A DNA stretch of 34,643 bases, from NCBI GenBank assembly GCA_027622275.1, contig JAQBZB010000067.1:1-34643 (forward strand), in the 5' to 3' direction. Below the pieces are notes generated by a model. The model was not told the origin of the DNA and did no database searches. It saw only the letters and a program-made list of their open reading frames with translations. This document shows, piece by piece, positions 24,459 to 34,438 of the stretch. Source of the stretch: Planctomycetota bacterium (GTDB lineage Bacteria; Planctomycetota; Planctomycetia; Pirellulales; Pirellulaceae). Both the position numbers and the translations under genes were made by a program. Each line of letters opens with the position of its first letter. The first letter of the stretch is position 1.

Positions 24459-24666
24459 CGTTGGCGTGAATCGCCTGTGACCAAGCCCGAGTGAACTGCG
24501 GTTCTCCTGATGGTCACTCAACTTTGTTTGCGAGGAGCCAACGATGATTTCAACCGTAGCAACCACGTACTCAGACCAACTGACAAATCGAATCCGGGCG
24601 GCCGGTTTCCACTCGCCAATCCGACCAGCGGACTCTACATTACCCCACAACAAGGAGATCTTCTCG

Positions 24667-25683
24667 ATGATCGTCGTCATGCAAAAAGGTGCCACGCAAG
24701 AGCAAGTCGACCACATGGTCGAACGGGTCGAGGCATTGGGACTCAAGTCACACGTTATCGTTGGCACCGAACGAACCGTCATCGCGGCAATCGGCGAAAA
24801 ACGCGAGCAGATGAAAGAGTCGCTGGAGAGCGGCTCGGGAGTCGCCGAGGTTCTGCCGATTCTCGCCCCGTACAAAGTCGCCAGTCGCGAGGTGAAGCCG
24901 GAATCAACCGAGGTCATCGCCGGCAGCTTGCGAGTTGGTGCCGGATCACTGGGCGTGATCGCTGGGCCCTGCTCCGTGGAAAGCGAAGAACAGTTAATCT
25001 CGACGGCGAAGGCTGTCAAAGCCGCTGGTGCGACTGCTCTGCGAGGCGGTGCGTTCAAGCCGCGGACGAGCCCTTACAGTTTCCAAGGCATGAAGGAAGA
25101 AGGCTTGAAACTATTGGCGTTGGCTCGTGAAGAAACAGGGTTAGCCATCGTCACGGAAGTAATGGCGTGCGAAGACGTCGAACTGGTCGGCAAATACGCG
25201 GATGTCTTACAGGTCGGGGCCCGCAACATGCAGAACTACCGCTTGCTCGAAGCGGTTGGAAAGTCGCCGCGGGCCATTCTGCTCAAACGAGGCGCCAGCG
25301 CCACGATGGAAGAGTTACTTTTGGCGGCCGAGTACATTTTGAACGAAGGCAATCCGAACGTGATGCTGTGTGAACGAGGCATTCGAACTTTCGAGACGCA
25401 CACGCGTTTCACCTTGCCCGTCGCCACGGTCCCCTACTTGCAGCACAAGACTCACTTGCCAGTGATCGTCGACCCGAGTCACGGGACGGGACACACTTAC
25501 CTCGTCCCGGCGGTCGCCGCGGCCGGCATCGCGGCTGGTGCCGACGGCATCATCGTCGAAGTCCACCCCGATCCCGAACGAGCCATGAGCGACGGCTATC
25601 AATCGCTGAACTTCGCCCAATTTGAAGAGATGATGGTCCGGTGCCGTCGCATCGCTGAGGCCGTCGACAAAGTGATTCGTTGA
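24667..25683 (+). CDS. aroF: 3-deoxy-7-phosphoheptulonate (DAHP) synthase with regulatory N-domain
   Basis: A 338-residue enzyme that joins phosphoenolpyruvate and erythrose 4-phosphate, the first step of the shikimate pathway. The N-terminal 70 residues ([20 protein letters not shown]) form the ferredoxin/ACT-like domain that gives Tyr/Phe feedback in Thermotoga-type enzymes. The barrel shows [34 protein letters not shown] and DPSHGTGH. The start at 24667 matches the family and has AAGGAG 9 bp upstream. An in-frame ATG at 24544 with its own GAGGAG would add 41 residues. Expression is probably controlled by the upstream attenuator, so both transcription and activity respond to aromatic amino acids. 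Confidence 0.95.
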   Translation: MIVVMQKGATQEQVDHMVERVEALGLKSHVIVGTERTVIAAIGEKREQMKESLESGSGVAEVLPILAPYKVASREVKPESTEVIAGSLRVGAGSLGVIAGPCSVESEEQLISTAKAVKAAGATALRGGAFKPRTSPYSFQGMKEEGLKLLALAREETGLAIVTEVMACEDVELVGKYADVLQVGARNMQNYRLLEAVGKSPRAILLKRGASATMEELLLAAEYILNEGNPNVMLCERGIRTFETHTRFTLPVATVPYLQHKTHLPVIVDPSHGTGHTYLVPAVAAAGIAAGADGIIVEVHPDPERAMSDGYQSLNFAQFEEMMVRCRRIAEAVDKVIR

Positions 25684-25725
25684 GGCATCTACCCTATCAA
25701 GGCATGTTGATTACGGGCTGGGAAC

Positions 25726-28722
25726 CTAGCGGGAACGATTGAACGGAGTCTGGTTGTCTTCGACCAGCATCCATTCCTGATCGACGGCTAGATCGTAAAA
25801 CACTTGGACGCTTCCATTGGGCCACCGGATCGAAAGCCGTTCGACGCGATCGCAATTCCCCAGTCCCACGACGATCTGCCGTTGATTGCTGGCTTCAAAT
25901 CCATCGCCGGCCATTTGCTGAACTGTCCAATGGCGGTCGCCGGTGGTGACGTCCACCACCGCCCCGATGGCATCGCGGTTGGATGACACACCGTAGAGTT
26001 GGAGCGCGACAAAGCGGCCGCGCCGCTGAGACGTATTGACAAGCAGCGCGGTCGGTGCCCCCAGGTGTGTCACGCAGAGGTCATCCAAGCCATCACGGTT
26101 CCAATCCAATCGGGTGACGGCACGGCCAAAGTAGGGCTCGCGAAAATAAGGGCCCAGCTGAGCGGCAGGCAATTCCGCGAAGCGCGCCGCGCCGTCGTTT
26201 TCAAAGAACTGCGGCTGCATTGCACCGGACAATGGGCCAGCGGTGTTCTCGTCGAGGTGCCCATTCGCCACCAGCAGATCCCAATCGCCGTCCAGTTCGG
26301 CGTCCAGAAATTGTGCGCCCCAGCCCACCATCGCGGTCGACGTCAATCCCAGATTCGTCTCCACGCTCCGTTCGTCAAACAGCCCGCGCGATTCCCCCGG
26401 CATTTGGACAAACATGTTGTTACGTTCCGTGGCGAAATTGGTGACGAAGAGGTCGAGCATGCCGTCTTGATTCACGTCTCGCGCCGCGATCCCCATCGAG
26501 CCTTGAAGGTGTCCCAGCTCGTTGTAGGCCACGCCGGCGAGATGCCCCAACTCTTCCATCCTGATCGCACCGTCGGCAGTGCGGTTGATAAACAGGAAAT
26601 TTGCCACCGTGTCGTTGGTCACCAACAAGTCGAGACCACCAGCGCCGTCGATGTCCGCGGCGAGTACGCCCATGCCCTTGCCGGCTCCTTCGGCAGGGAT
26701 CATTCCGGCATCCAGCGCGGCGTCGCGAAAGCGGTCGTCGCCCAGGTTCACGTAGAGTCGATCCTGCTGTCCCGGGAACAGCAAGGGTGAACATTGAATG
26801 GGCTGGCCGCCTCCTTCGCATTGCCTGCTGAGAGCATCACCACCCAAGTAGTTTGCGACATACAAGTCCGGCAGCCCGTCGCCGTTCAGATCCGCGATCG
26901 CCGCGCTTAAGGAGAACTCGTCTCCCGCAGTCCCACTGGTGTGCGTGGCGTCCTGAAAGGTCCCGTCGCCGTTGTTCAGGTACAAGCGATTGGCTCCGAC
27001 GTTGGCGATATAGATGTCGGGGAATCCGTCGCTGTTCACGTCGCCAATTGCCGGCCCATGGCCAAAGCCCTGGTCGCCAACTCCGGCCAGTCCCGTGGTC
27101 GGAGCAAATGACTTGCCATCAAGATTCCGAAACAATGCGTTCTGGGGTTCCTGTCCCGAGTCGCCGGGCGGCCAGCTGCACGATTGTGTCAAGTAAAGGT
27201 CTGGCCAGCCATCCTGGTCGTAATCCAGCGCGGCCGCACCGCCCCCCGCGAAATCGAATGTATAGACACGCTTCCTCAGCCGTCGATTGTCCCGAAAGTA
27301 CGTGAACTCCAAGCCGACCTGACGCGCCGCATCGTGAAAAGTAATTGCGGAGCCAGGCTGCGCCGTGGCGGGTCCTGACGACTTCAAACCCGCGGGCCAT
27401 TCTGGCAAAGGCAAGTTTGATATATCGATTGTCTTGGCCAAGTTCGCTTCGTCTAGCGTTAGCGGCGTGTCGAAGTTCAGCCGTTGCTCCAACCGTGAAA
27501 TTGTGTCCTGGGCGAATTCGGAAGCAGCACCCGTTCTCAACAAGATATGGCTCCAGCCCAATGCTTCCCAAAGTCGGCCGAGATTCTCCAGGGCCTTGAT
27601 CATCTCGATCACTGTCGCGGGTAAACGGCGCCCGTCCTCGCCCCTTGGGCCTCGGATGAGCAGGTCATCGAAGACCAGCAACTGGTCACCGCGACGCTGA
27701 AAATTCGCAGCAGCCTCAGGCTGGCCAATCGCAACTAACAACTTGGCGATCAACAAGTGAGCCGCGCGATCGTTAGGAGACCGCCGAAGTGCTTCCCACA
27801 AACACCGCACGGCCCCTGGCGTGTCACCTTGCCCTTGCACCCACCTGCCGCGCGTCACCCAGATCGCTGGATGCTGCTCGGCCTCGTCAGGAAGCCGTGA
27901 ATGCCAGGCCAGGAACTCGCTGCCGGAACCCAACTCAAAAAGCAACTGACCCAGCATGGCCTGCGCTTCCACGACATCGGGATGTGACGCCACCAAGTAA
28001 GTCAGTTCTTCACGCGCCACGGCAACGTCGCGCTGCTGCGCGAGCAGCAGACGCAGCGAGCCGACGAGCGACAGGGGATCGTCTGGCCGGACGGTCCCGC
28101 AGTAGTACAGAAACGGCACGTCCGAATCGGAATTAATCCAGGTCGCCTCGAGCGTCCCGCCGAGTTCCAAGTGCGCCACGACAAATCGCTTTTGACGCAA
28201 TACGGCGTGAAGATGAACCAGCGACTCCCAGCTGCGGCCCTCCAGCCGGAGGAGCTGGAGCAACTGCTCGTGTGCGTCAAGCTGCTGCGGGTCACTCGCC
28301 AGCGCGCGGCGAAAATACTGTTCCGCATCACTCAAACGCCCTAACTTCGCACACAACGCTCCGCAATCGACATCTGCCATGATCGACTCCGCGCTGCCGT
28401 CAGCGCGCACTCGACTCCAAAGAGCCAGCGCGACCTCGTGTTGCTGTTGGGCCAAGGCAGCGCGACCGCCCAGTAACAGCGCCTCTCGGGACTCTGGCTG
28501 CCGCTGCAGGATCAACTCGGAGACCCGCAACGCTTCGACAAAGTTGCCGTGGCTGAACGCCGACTCGGCGTCCGCGAGGCTGGGGACCGCCAGCTGTCTG
28601 GCAATGTAGAACGTCGCTAGGGCAGCGACCGACAGGGTGGTGGCGATTCCCAAGACCACCGCGCGCCGTCTGAACTGGCGTTCTCGCCTATCGTACGATC
28701 CGTTCAATGTGGGTAAGCTCAA
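25726..28722 (-). CDS. TPR / CRTAC1-type FG-GAP protein with ASPIC-UnbV domain (998 aa)
   Basis: A large exported or membrane-anchored protein. An N-terminal membrane helix (about residues 22-44) is followed by TPR-like repeats (residues 50-430). FG-GAP/VCBS-type repeats follow from about residue 465, with Asp-rich calcium-binding loops such as DYDQDGWPDLY, DVNSDGFPDIY and DLNGDGLPDLY. The last 90 residues are an ASPIC/UnbV domain (IRWPNGSVQVF). The annotated start is a TTG at 28722 preceded directly by an in-frame stop; no clear ribosome site is seen, so the true start may be slightly downstream. Beta-propeller CRTAC1 proteins probably mediate surface interactions; the ligand is unknown. It is convergent with aroF, 42 bp apart. 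Confidence 0.85.
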   Translation of the reverse strand: MSLPTLNGSYDRRERQFRRRAVVLGIATTLSVAALATFYIARQLAVPSLADAESAFSHGNFVEALRVSELILQRQPESREALLLGGRAALAQQQHEVALALWSRVRADGSAESIMADVDCGALCAKLGRLSDAEQYFRRALASDPQQLDAHEQLLQLLRLEGRSWESLVHLHAVLRQKRFVVAHLELGGTLEATWINSDSDVPFLYYCGTVRPDDPLSLVGSLRLLLAQQRDVAVAREELTYLVASHPDVVEAQAMLGQLLFELGSGSEFLAWHSRLPDEAEQHPAIWVTRGRWVQGQGDTPGAVRCLWEALRRSPNDRAAHLLIAKLLVAIGQPEAAANFQRRGDQLLVFDDLLIRGPRGEDGRRLPATVIEMIKALENLGRLWEALGWSHILLRTGAASEFAQDTISRLEQRLNFDTPLTLDEANLAKTIDISNLPLPEWPAGLKSSGPATAQPGSAITFHDAARQVGLEFTYFRDNRRLRKRVYTFDFAGGGAAALDYDQDGWPDLYLTQSCSWPPGDSGQEPQNALFRNLDGKSFAPTTGLAGVGDQGFGHGPAIGDVNSDGFPDIYIANVGANRLYLNNGDGTFQDATHTSGTAGDEFSLSAAIADLNGDGLPDLYVANYLGGDALSRQCEGGGQPIQCSPLLFPGQQDRLYVNLGDDRFRDAALDAGMIPAEGAGKGMGVLAADIDGAGGLDLLVTNDTVANFLFINRTADGAIRMEELGHLAGVAYNELGHLQGSMGIAARDVNQDGMLDLFVTNFATERNNMFVQMPGESRGLFDERSVETNLGLTSTAMVGWGAQFLDAELDGDWDLLVANGHLDENTAGPLSGAMQPQFFENDGAARFAELPAAQLGPYFREPYFGRAVTRLDWNRDGLDDLCVTHLGAPTALLVNTSQRRGRFVALQLYGVSSNRDAIGAVVDVTTGDRHWTVQQMAGDGFEASNQRQIVVGLGNCDRVERLSIRWPNGSVQVFYDLAVDQEWMLVEDNQTPFNRSR

Positions 28723-28988
28723 TCACGTTGACAAGGTTGCTGCCGGAGTCGGTTAGCCAGCCTGCTTATAGCGTAAATGGCACGGTCGCCGTCCGCCAGC
28801 ATGGACCTTGTACAAAGCCCTACGATCACAGCGGCAGGTGACGATTGCACGGCCCCAAAGGGCGACGTCCGCCGCACGATGTAGGTGGTTATGGCAGCTG
28901 GAGAATCATCCGGATAGAATACTCGGACGAGGATCCGCCAGATCGCGTGTGCGGCTTCGGCCCGTTTCTGCAAGACCCATGGACTATC
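28723..28988. promoter_or_regulatory. Divergent intergenic region between two CRTAC1 genes
   Basis: The only promoter-like element is TTGACA at 28728-28733 on the plus strand, which lacks a good -10 at the right spacing. No hairpin or repeat stands out. An in-frame extension of the right-hand gene to 28845 has no coding character. Confidence 0.3.
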
Positions 28989-30821
28989 ATGCGAAGAATG
29001 AGTGGGCGTTTGAATGAACACTTCCCGGGGACAACTTGTATCCTCTTTGTGGTCTATTTCTTGCTGTTCCTCGGTTGCCGTGAGGAGCCTGCGGGCGATG
29101 GAACGCTGCGGCCAGAAATGACACGGTCAGAGTTGATTGCCGCAGGCAGTCAGCCTCCGATCTTCAGGGAAGTCACAGAATCCGCCGGCATTGATTTCAT
29201 CCACCAACCTGGCCCCTTCGGAAATTACTTCTTGCCTCAGATCATGGGTGGTGGTGCCGCCATGTTCGATTATGACACCGACGGTGACCTCGACATCTTT
29301 TTGGTGAATGGGACGTTTCGATCAGATGCGGGCGGCACAGCAGCGGGCGAAAAGTTCGCTGCTCAGAAGTCCGCCACGAATCGTCTGTTTCGCCAGGAGG
29401 CTGACGGGCGATTTGTTGATGTGACCAAAGGGTCGGGCCTCGAGGATCCCGGCGTATTCGGTATGGGGATCGCCGTGGGAGACGTGAATAACGATGGTCT
29501 ACCCGACGTCTACTTGACGAACTACGGTCCTGATCGCCTGTTTTTGAACACGACCGAGGGCGTCTTCGTCGACGTCACGAAAGAAGCTGGAATCGACAAC
29601 CGGCGCTGGAGCACTGCTGCTATTTTCTTTGACTATGATCGGGATGGCTGGCTCGACCTGTTTGTCGCCAATTTTCTGGATTACGACCCTGGCCGCGCCT
29701 GTATCGAATCGCAAGGCAAGCCAGATTTTTGCGGCCCAAGTCGTTTTCCGCGAACGCCTGACATCTTGTACCGCAACCTGGGCGGGGACGGTGAATGCCA
29801 CTCGCGCGCCTGTTTCGCTGACGTTAGCGGAGTGTCAGGGATCGGCGGGAAAATGGGAGCCGGACTGGGCGTCGTGTGCGCCGACTTTAATCGGGACTCG
29901 CGTCCCGACATTTACGTCGCCAATGACAGTCACGCAAACTTTCTCTGGATCAACCAGGAAGATGGGACATTCAGCGATGAAGCTATTCTGGCCGGCGTGG
30001 CTCTCGATCGCGTCGGCCGCGGACAGGCCAGCATGGGACTGGCGATGGGAGACATAAACGACGACCAGCAGCCAGATCTCGTGATCACGCATTTGGCGGG
30101 GGAAACCAACGCTCTCTATCTGAGCCATGAGGGCCACTATGAGGATGGGTCCGTGAAGTCAGGAATCTCGGCCGCCAGCTTCCCGTACACGGGCTGGGGT
30201 GTCGCGCTTCTCGATCTCGACCATGATGGCGACCTCGATCTGGCTGTTGTCAATGGTCGGATTGCCCGTACAGAAGATGCTTCCCAATCGCCCAGCGAGT
30301 CGGTTCTTGGAGAGCCAAATCCTTGGGCACCGTACTTCGAACCTAACCAACTTCTTATCAACGACGGAACAGGAGCATTTCAGTTGCGGACGAGCAATGA
30401 GGACGCGTTCCTCAAAGGTCGGGAGATGTCGCGCGCCCTCGTGGCTGGCGACATCGACAACGATGGTGACATCGACCTATTGGTGACCAATATCGCAGGA
30501 CAAGCTCGCTTGTTCGTCAACGACGCGGAGAAGTCGGGCAACTGGCTAAGTGTGCGCGCTACGGACCCGCGACATGGCAATCGTGATGCCTATGGCGCAT
30601 GGATCACGGTTCAGTCCGACGGCCAAAGTTGGCGGCGGTACCTCAATCCGAGCTCCAGTTATCTTTCATCACACGACCCGCGTGCTCATTTCGGTCTGGG
30701 AAACGTCGATGCGATCGACCAAATCGAAGTTGTGTGGCCTGATGGCTTAACAGAGAGATTTCACGGCGGTCCGGTCAACGAATTTCGAGTTGTGTCGCGC
30801 GGGACCGGAGAATCGCCATGA
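28989..30821 (+). CDS. CRTAC1-family lipoprotein with ASPIC-UnbV domain
   Basis: A 610-residue protein from the ATG at 28989. A hydrophobic stretch ending FLLFLGC looks like a lipoprotein signal, so the mature protein is probably anchored by a lipidated Cys. The rest is a run of FG-GAP/VCBS repeats with calcium loops (DYDTDGDLDIF, DVNNDGLPDVY, DYDRDGWLDLF, DLDHDGDLDLA, DIDNDGDIDLL), closing with an ASPIC/UnbV domain (VVWPDGLTERF). Unlike its neighbours it has no TPR region. Its TGA overlaps the next ATG (ATGA), so the two proteins are likely made together and may act as partners. The start could also be 28998. Confidence 0.87.
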   Translation: MRRMSGRLNEHFPGTTCILFVVYFLLFLGCREEPAGDGTLRPEMTRSELIAAGSQPPIFREVTESAGIDFIHQPGPFGNYFLPQIMGGGAAMFDYDTDGDLDIFLVNGTFRSDAGGTAAGEKFAAQKSATNRLFRQEADGRFVDVTKGSGLEDPGVFGMGIAVGDVNNDGLPDVYLTNYGPDRLFLNTTEGVFVDVTKEAGIDNRRWSTAAIFFDYDRDGWLDLFVANFLDYDPGRACIESQGKPDFCGPSRFPRTPDILYRNLGGDGECHSRACFADVSGVSGIGGKMGAGLGVVCADFNRDSRPDIYVANDSHANFLWINQEDGTFSDEAILAGVALDRVGRGQASMGLAMGDINDDQQPDLVITHLAGETNALYLSHEGHYEDGSVKSGISAASFPYTGWGVALLDLDHDGDLDLAVVNGRIARTEDASQSPSESVLGEPNPWAPYFEPNQLLINDGTGAFQLRTSNEDAFLKGREMSRALVAGDIDNDGDIDLLVTNIAGQARLFVNDAEKSGNWLSVRATDPRHGNRDAYGAWITVQSDGQSWRRYLNPSSSYLSSHDPRAHFGLGNVDAIDQIEVVWPDGLTERFHGGPVNEFRVVSRGTGESP

Positions 30822-33800
30822 TCGACCTGTCCCAGACTACGGACACACCTCCCGCCGGGCGCTCGGGGCGCAAACGCCTCAAACGGCTGCTGGCCCTGCT
30901 GCTCGCCTTGTGCATCGTCCTGATCGCGGTGCGGCTGCTGTACACCCCTTCCGGCGTGTTGTTGGAAGCACCCCAGATCACAACGGACGACCTGCCTCCC
31001 TGGGCAGCAGGACAGGTCGCTGCCAAGACTGATGCGATTGTGAGCGCGCCAGACTCTGCCGAGGCCTGGGGCGGACTGGGAATGGTACTTGCCGCCCACA
31101 GTTCGCATGCGCAGGCGCGGCAGTGTTTCCGCTATGCTCAAGCACTGGATCCTAACGAGTTTCGCTGGCCGTATCTACTTGGTGTCGGTCTTTCTGCATC
31201 CGATCCGCCAGCGGCAGTGAAACCGCTGCGCGAGGCGATTGCACTGCGAAACGATTTCGCTGTCGCGCATATTCGACTGGCGGAGTTGCTTCTGGAAATG
31301 GACCAATTCGACGAGGCCCAGGAGCACCTTAGCCTGGCGTTACAGAGCGAACCAAACGACCTGCACGCAATCATTGCGTTGGGTCGGCTGCAGTTGGCGC
31401 GTGAGGATCTGGATGCCAGCTTGCTGTCAGCCCGAAAAGCGGTCCAATTGGGACCGCATCTCCGCGCCCCACACGCGCTGTTGGCACAGGTTTACCAGCG
31501 TCAAGGTGATCGAGACCGCGCCTTGCGCGAATTGTCGAGTCTCGACAAACTTGCGGATACGCCGCTGGAGTATAACGACCCGATTGTGGCGCAAGTGTTG
31601 GCCTTTCGACACGACGCGCAGCCGGCCCGGGCACAGGCCCAGAGGTTGCTCGCCCAGAATCGGTTTAGCGAAGCAATCGAGCTGCTCGGCCCGGCATGGG
31701 AGAATGATCCCACCGATCCGAGCCTGCCTTGCGAACTCGCTCGAGCCTTGGCCCAGGTGAATGAACCAGCCCTCGCCGCCGGTGTCTTGGACCGCGCGGC
31801 CCACCAACATCCCAATTCCGCCCTGGTCCGGCTGCAGCGTGGCGTCCTCTATTTCCTCCAGTCGGACTATCAAAGCGCCGCCCGCTCGTTTGGCGAGGCA
31901 ATTGAACGGAAACCCGACTATGCACTGGCCTACTTCTATCTCGGTGAGAGCCATGTCAAACTAGGCAATCAGGCGGAGGCAGTGTCTGCATTCCAGGCCA
32001 CGGTGCAGCTGGAACCTACCCATACTGGCGCACATCGAAGCCTCGGGCGGGTGCTTCTTGGACAGGGAGAGAAAGAGGCGGCGAAGGGCCATCTGCAGAC
32101 CGTGCTGGAACTTCTCCCAGGCGATCAGGAAGCTCAGAGCTTACTCGATCAGGCAAAGGCGGGCTCAGATTCTAACTCGGCCGACCCCTCTCGGGGCCTC
32201 CCGGATCAATCTTCGATCCCCGAGCCCACGGCCGTGTCATCCTCTCGCCAAACGCCCTCGGAGGATCTTGCGTCAGGACATGACAGGATGTTAGCGCGAC
32301 TCGTGCAGACGCTCGCGCGGACGCCGGAGATGAACGAGTATTTTGGTGACGGACGTGCCCGCAAGTTGAGGGAAGCCATTCGCGACGTCCGGGGAAAGTC
32401 TGTCGAGGACCAATGCCAGCTATATTACGACTTGGCTGATGCCGAACTCTGCTTGGGCCGCGAAGAACACGCTCTCGAAGCCTTCGCCCAATGTCGTCCG
32501 TTACTTGACCAACTCACCGACGCGATACCGGTCGAGCAAACTGCGGAGATCCTGTTTCAGATGGGTGTCGCGAACATGCGTCTCGGCGAAATACAAAACT
32601 GCTGTCAGCGCAATTCGCCGGACAGTTGCATCTTGCCGATCCGCGGTGCCGGGATTCATCAGAACAAGACAGGTTCCCAGAACGCGATCGAGTATTTCGA
32701 AGAGGTGCTGGAACGCGTGCCGCCGAATTCGCGCCAGCATTTGCGCGCTCGCTGGCTGCTCAACGTAGCTCATATGACGCTCGGGACGTATCCGGAGTCC
32801 GTGCCAGCCGAGCATCTGATTCCGCCGTCTTCGTTTGAATCCGAGGAGGACTTCCCGGAATTCGTCAACATATCGCAACGGCTGGGGCTCGACACTTTCA
32901 GCAACGCTGGCGGGGCGATCGCGGATGATTTCGACAACGACGGTTATCTTGACTTGGTTGTTTCCACCTGGGACCCGGCCGGCCAGATCCGTTTTTTTCA
33001 CAACAACCAAGATGGTACTTTTTCGGATCACACAACCGAGTCCGGACTCGACGGCTTGTTTGGCGGACTGAATCTCGTGCAGTCAGACTACGACAACGAT
33101 GGGTACGTCGATATTCTTGTCCTGCGCGGGGCTTGGTTGGTTCACGGCGAGCATCCCAACTCATTGATCCATAACAACGGTGACGGCACATTTACGGACG
33201 TCACGTTTGACGCGGGTCTGGCCATCGTTAATCTGGGAACGCAAACTGCGTCTTGGGCAGACTACGATCATGATGGAGACGTTGATCTGTACGTTGGCAA
33301 TGAAACTACCCCGGACAGCGCGGCTGCGTGCCAGCTTTTTCTTAATCAGGGAGACGGATCATTCACGGATGTCGCGGATCGGGCGGGAGTTACCAACGGG
33401 CGTTTCACGAAGGCGGTGGTGTGGGGGGACTACGACGGCGATCGTTGGCCCGACCTTTATGTTTCCAACTACATGGGCAACAATCGACTCTATCGTAGCG
33501 ATGGCGACGGTACTTTTACCGATGTCGCGTTCGAATTGGGCGTGACGCAGCCAACAGATAGTTTTCCTGCCTGGTTTTGGGACTTCGACAACGATGGGCA
33601 TCTAGACATTTACGTAGCCTCGTATGTCGCCGGAATTGATCAGCTCGCTTTGGACCATCTTGGTCTGCCGGTACCGGCCGAAACGGCACGTCTGTACCGT
33701 GGTGACGGTGCCGGCGGATTTACAGACGTTACCAAGGACCAGGGATTGATGCATCCCACCAATACCATGGGGGCGAACTTCGGTGATCTCGACAATGACG

Positions 33801-34363
33801 GCTTTCTGGATTTCTATCTGGGGACCGGGACTCCAGATTATGCAGAATTGACGCCTAGCGTGATGTACCACAATCTGCGCGGGAAACGGTTTACGGACGT
33901 CACGTCGGCCGGCAGATTTGGTCACCTGCAAAAGGGACATGCGGTTGCCTTTATCGATCGGAACAATAACGGCGATCACGACATTTTCGAGCAGATGGGA
34001 GGTGCCTTTGCGGGAGATAGGTTCCACGATGCCCTGTACGAGAACCCTGGGTTCGGGAATCATTGGATCGCAGTCCACTTGATCGGCTCGCGATCCAGTC
34101 GTGCGGCGATCGGCGCGAGGATTCGTGTGGACATTGTGGAAGATGGAAGGCGACGATCGGTCTACAAGCATGTCAACAGCGGTGGCAGCTTCGGCGCGAA
34201 TTCACTGCGACAGACACTCGGTCTGGGCCGAGCGACGAGTATCGAGAAGTTATCGATCTTTTGGCCCACGACGGGCGAAACCCAGGAGTTTCGCAACGTG
34301 CAGCCGGATCAGATCATCACGATCGTCGAAGGTCGGCAAAGTTACATCCGCCTCGTGGACTGA
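30818..34363 (+). CDS. Large TPR / CRTAC1 protein with ASPIC-UnbV domain (1181 aa)
   Basis: The N-terminus is cytoplasmic and basic, followed by a membrane helix (about residues 24-44). TPR repeats fill about residues 65-455 (for example YLGESHVKLGNQAEAVSAF). A Ser/Pro-rich linker leads to a second helical, TPR-like block (about residues 490-655). From about residue 680 come FG-GAP/VCBS repeats (DFDNDGYLDLV, DYDNDGYVDIL, DYDHDGDVDLY, DYDGDRWPDLY, DFDNDGHLDIY), then an ASPIC/UnbV domain near residue 1095. The domain order equals that of the 998-residue neighbour, but both halves are longer. The start overlaps the preceding lipoprotein stop, implying translational coupling. The function is unknown; a surface scaffold is a guess. 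Confidence 0.88.
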   Translation: MIDLSQTTDTPPAGRSGRKRLKRLLALLLALCIVLIAVRLLYTPSGVLLEAPQITTDDLPPWAAGQVAAKTDAIVSAPDSAEAWGGLGMVLAAHSSHAQARQCFRYAQALDPNEFRWPYLLGVGLSASDPPAAVKPLREAIALRNDFAVAHIRLAELLLEMDQFDEAQEHLSLALQSEPNDLHAIIALGRLQLAREDLDASLLSARKAVQLGPHLRAPHALLAQVYQRQGDRDRALRELSSLDKLADTPLEYNDPIVAQVLAFRHDAQPARAQAQRLLAQNRFSEAIELLGPAWENDPTDPSLPCELARALAQVNEPALAAGVLDRAAHQHPNSALVRLQRGVLYFLQSDYQSAARSFGEAIERKPDYALAYFYLGESHVKLGNQAEAVSAFQATVQLEPTHTGAHRSLGRVLLGQGEKEAAKGHLQTVLELLPGDQEAQSLLDQAKAGSDSNSADPSRGLPDQSSIPEPTAVSSSRQTPSEDLASGHDRMLARLVQTLARTPEMNEYFGDGRARKLREAIRDVRGKSVEDQCQLYYDLADAELCLGREEHALEAFAQCRPLLDQLTDAIPVEQTAEILFQMGVANMRLGEIQNCCQRNSPDSCILPIRGAGIHQNKTGSQNAIEYFEEVLERVPPNSRQHLRARWLLNVAHMTLGTYPESVPAEHLIPPSSFESEEDFPEFVNISQRLGLDTFSNAGGAIADDFDNDGYLDLVVSTWDPAGQIRFFHNNQDGTFSDHTTESGLDGLFGGLNLVQSDYDNDGYVDILVLRGAWLVHGEHPNSLIHNNGDGTFTDVTFDAGLAIVNLGTQTASWADYDHDGDVDLYVGNETTPDSAAACQLFLNQGDGSFTDVADRAGVTNGRFTKAVVWGDYDGDRWPDLYVSNYMGNNRLYRSDGDGTFTDVAFELGVTQPTDSFPAWFWDFDNDGHLDIYVASYVAGIDQLALDHLGLPVPAETARLYRGDGAGGFTDVTKDQGLMHPTNTMGANFGDLDNDGFLDFYLGTGTPDYAELTPSVMYHNLRGKRFTDVTSAGRFGHLQKGHAVAFIDRNNNGDHDIFEQMGGAFAGDRFHDALYENPGFGNHWIAVHLIGSRSSRAAIGARIRVDIVEDGRRRSVYKHVNSGGSFGANSLRQTLGLGRATSIEKLSIFWPTTGETQEFRNVQPDQIITIVEGRQSYIRLVD

Positions 34364-34438
34364 TGCTTCCACCCGTGGCGTAACCGACATCCCATCAAAC
34401 TAACAAACACATTAATCAATCAAGGCACATCTCCGAAT

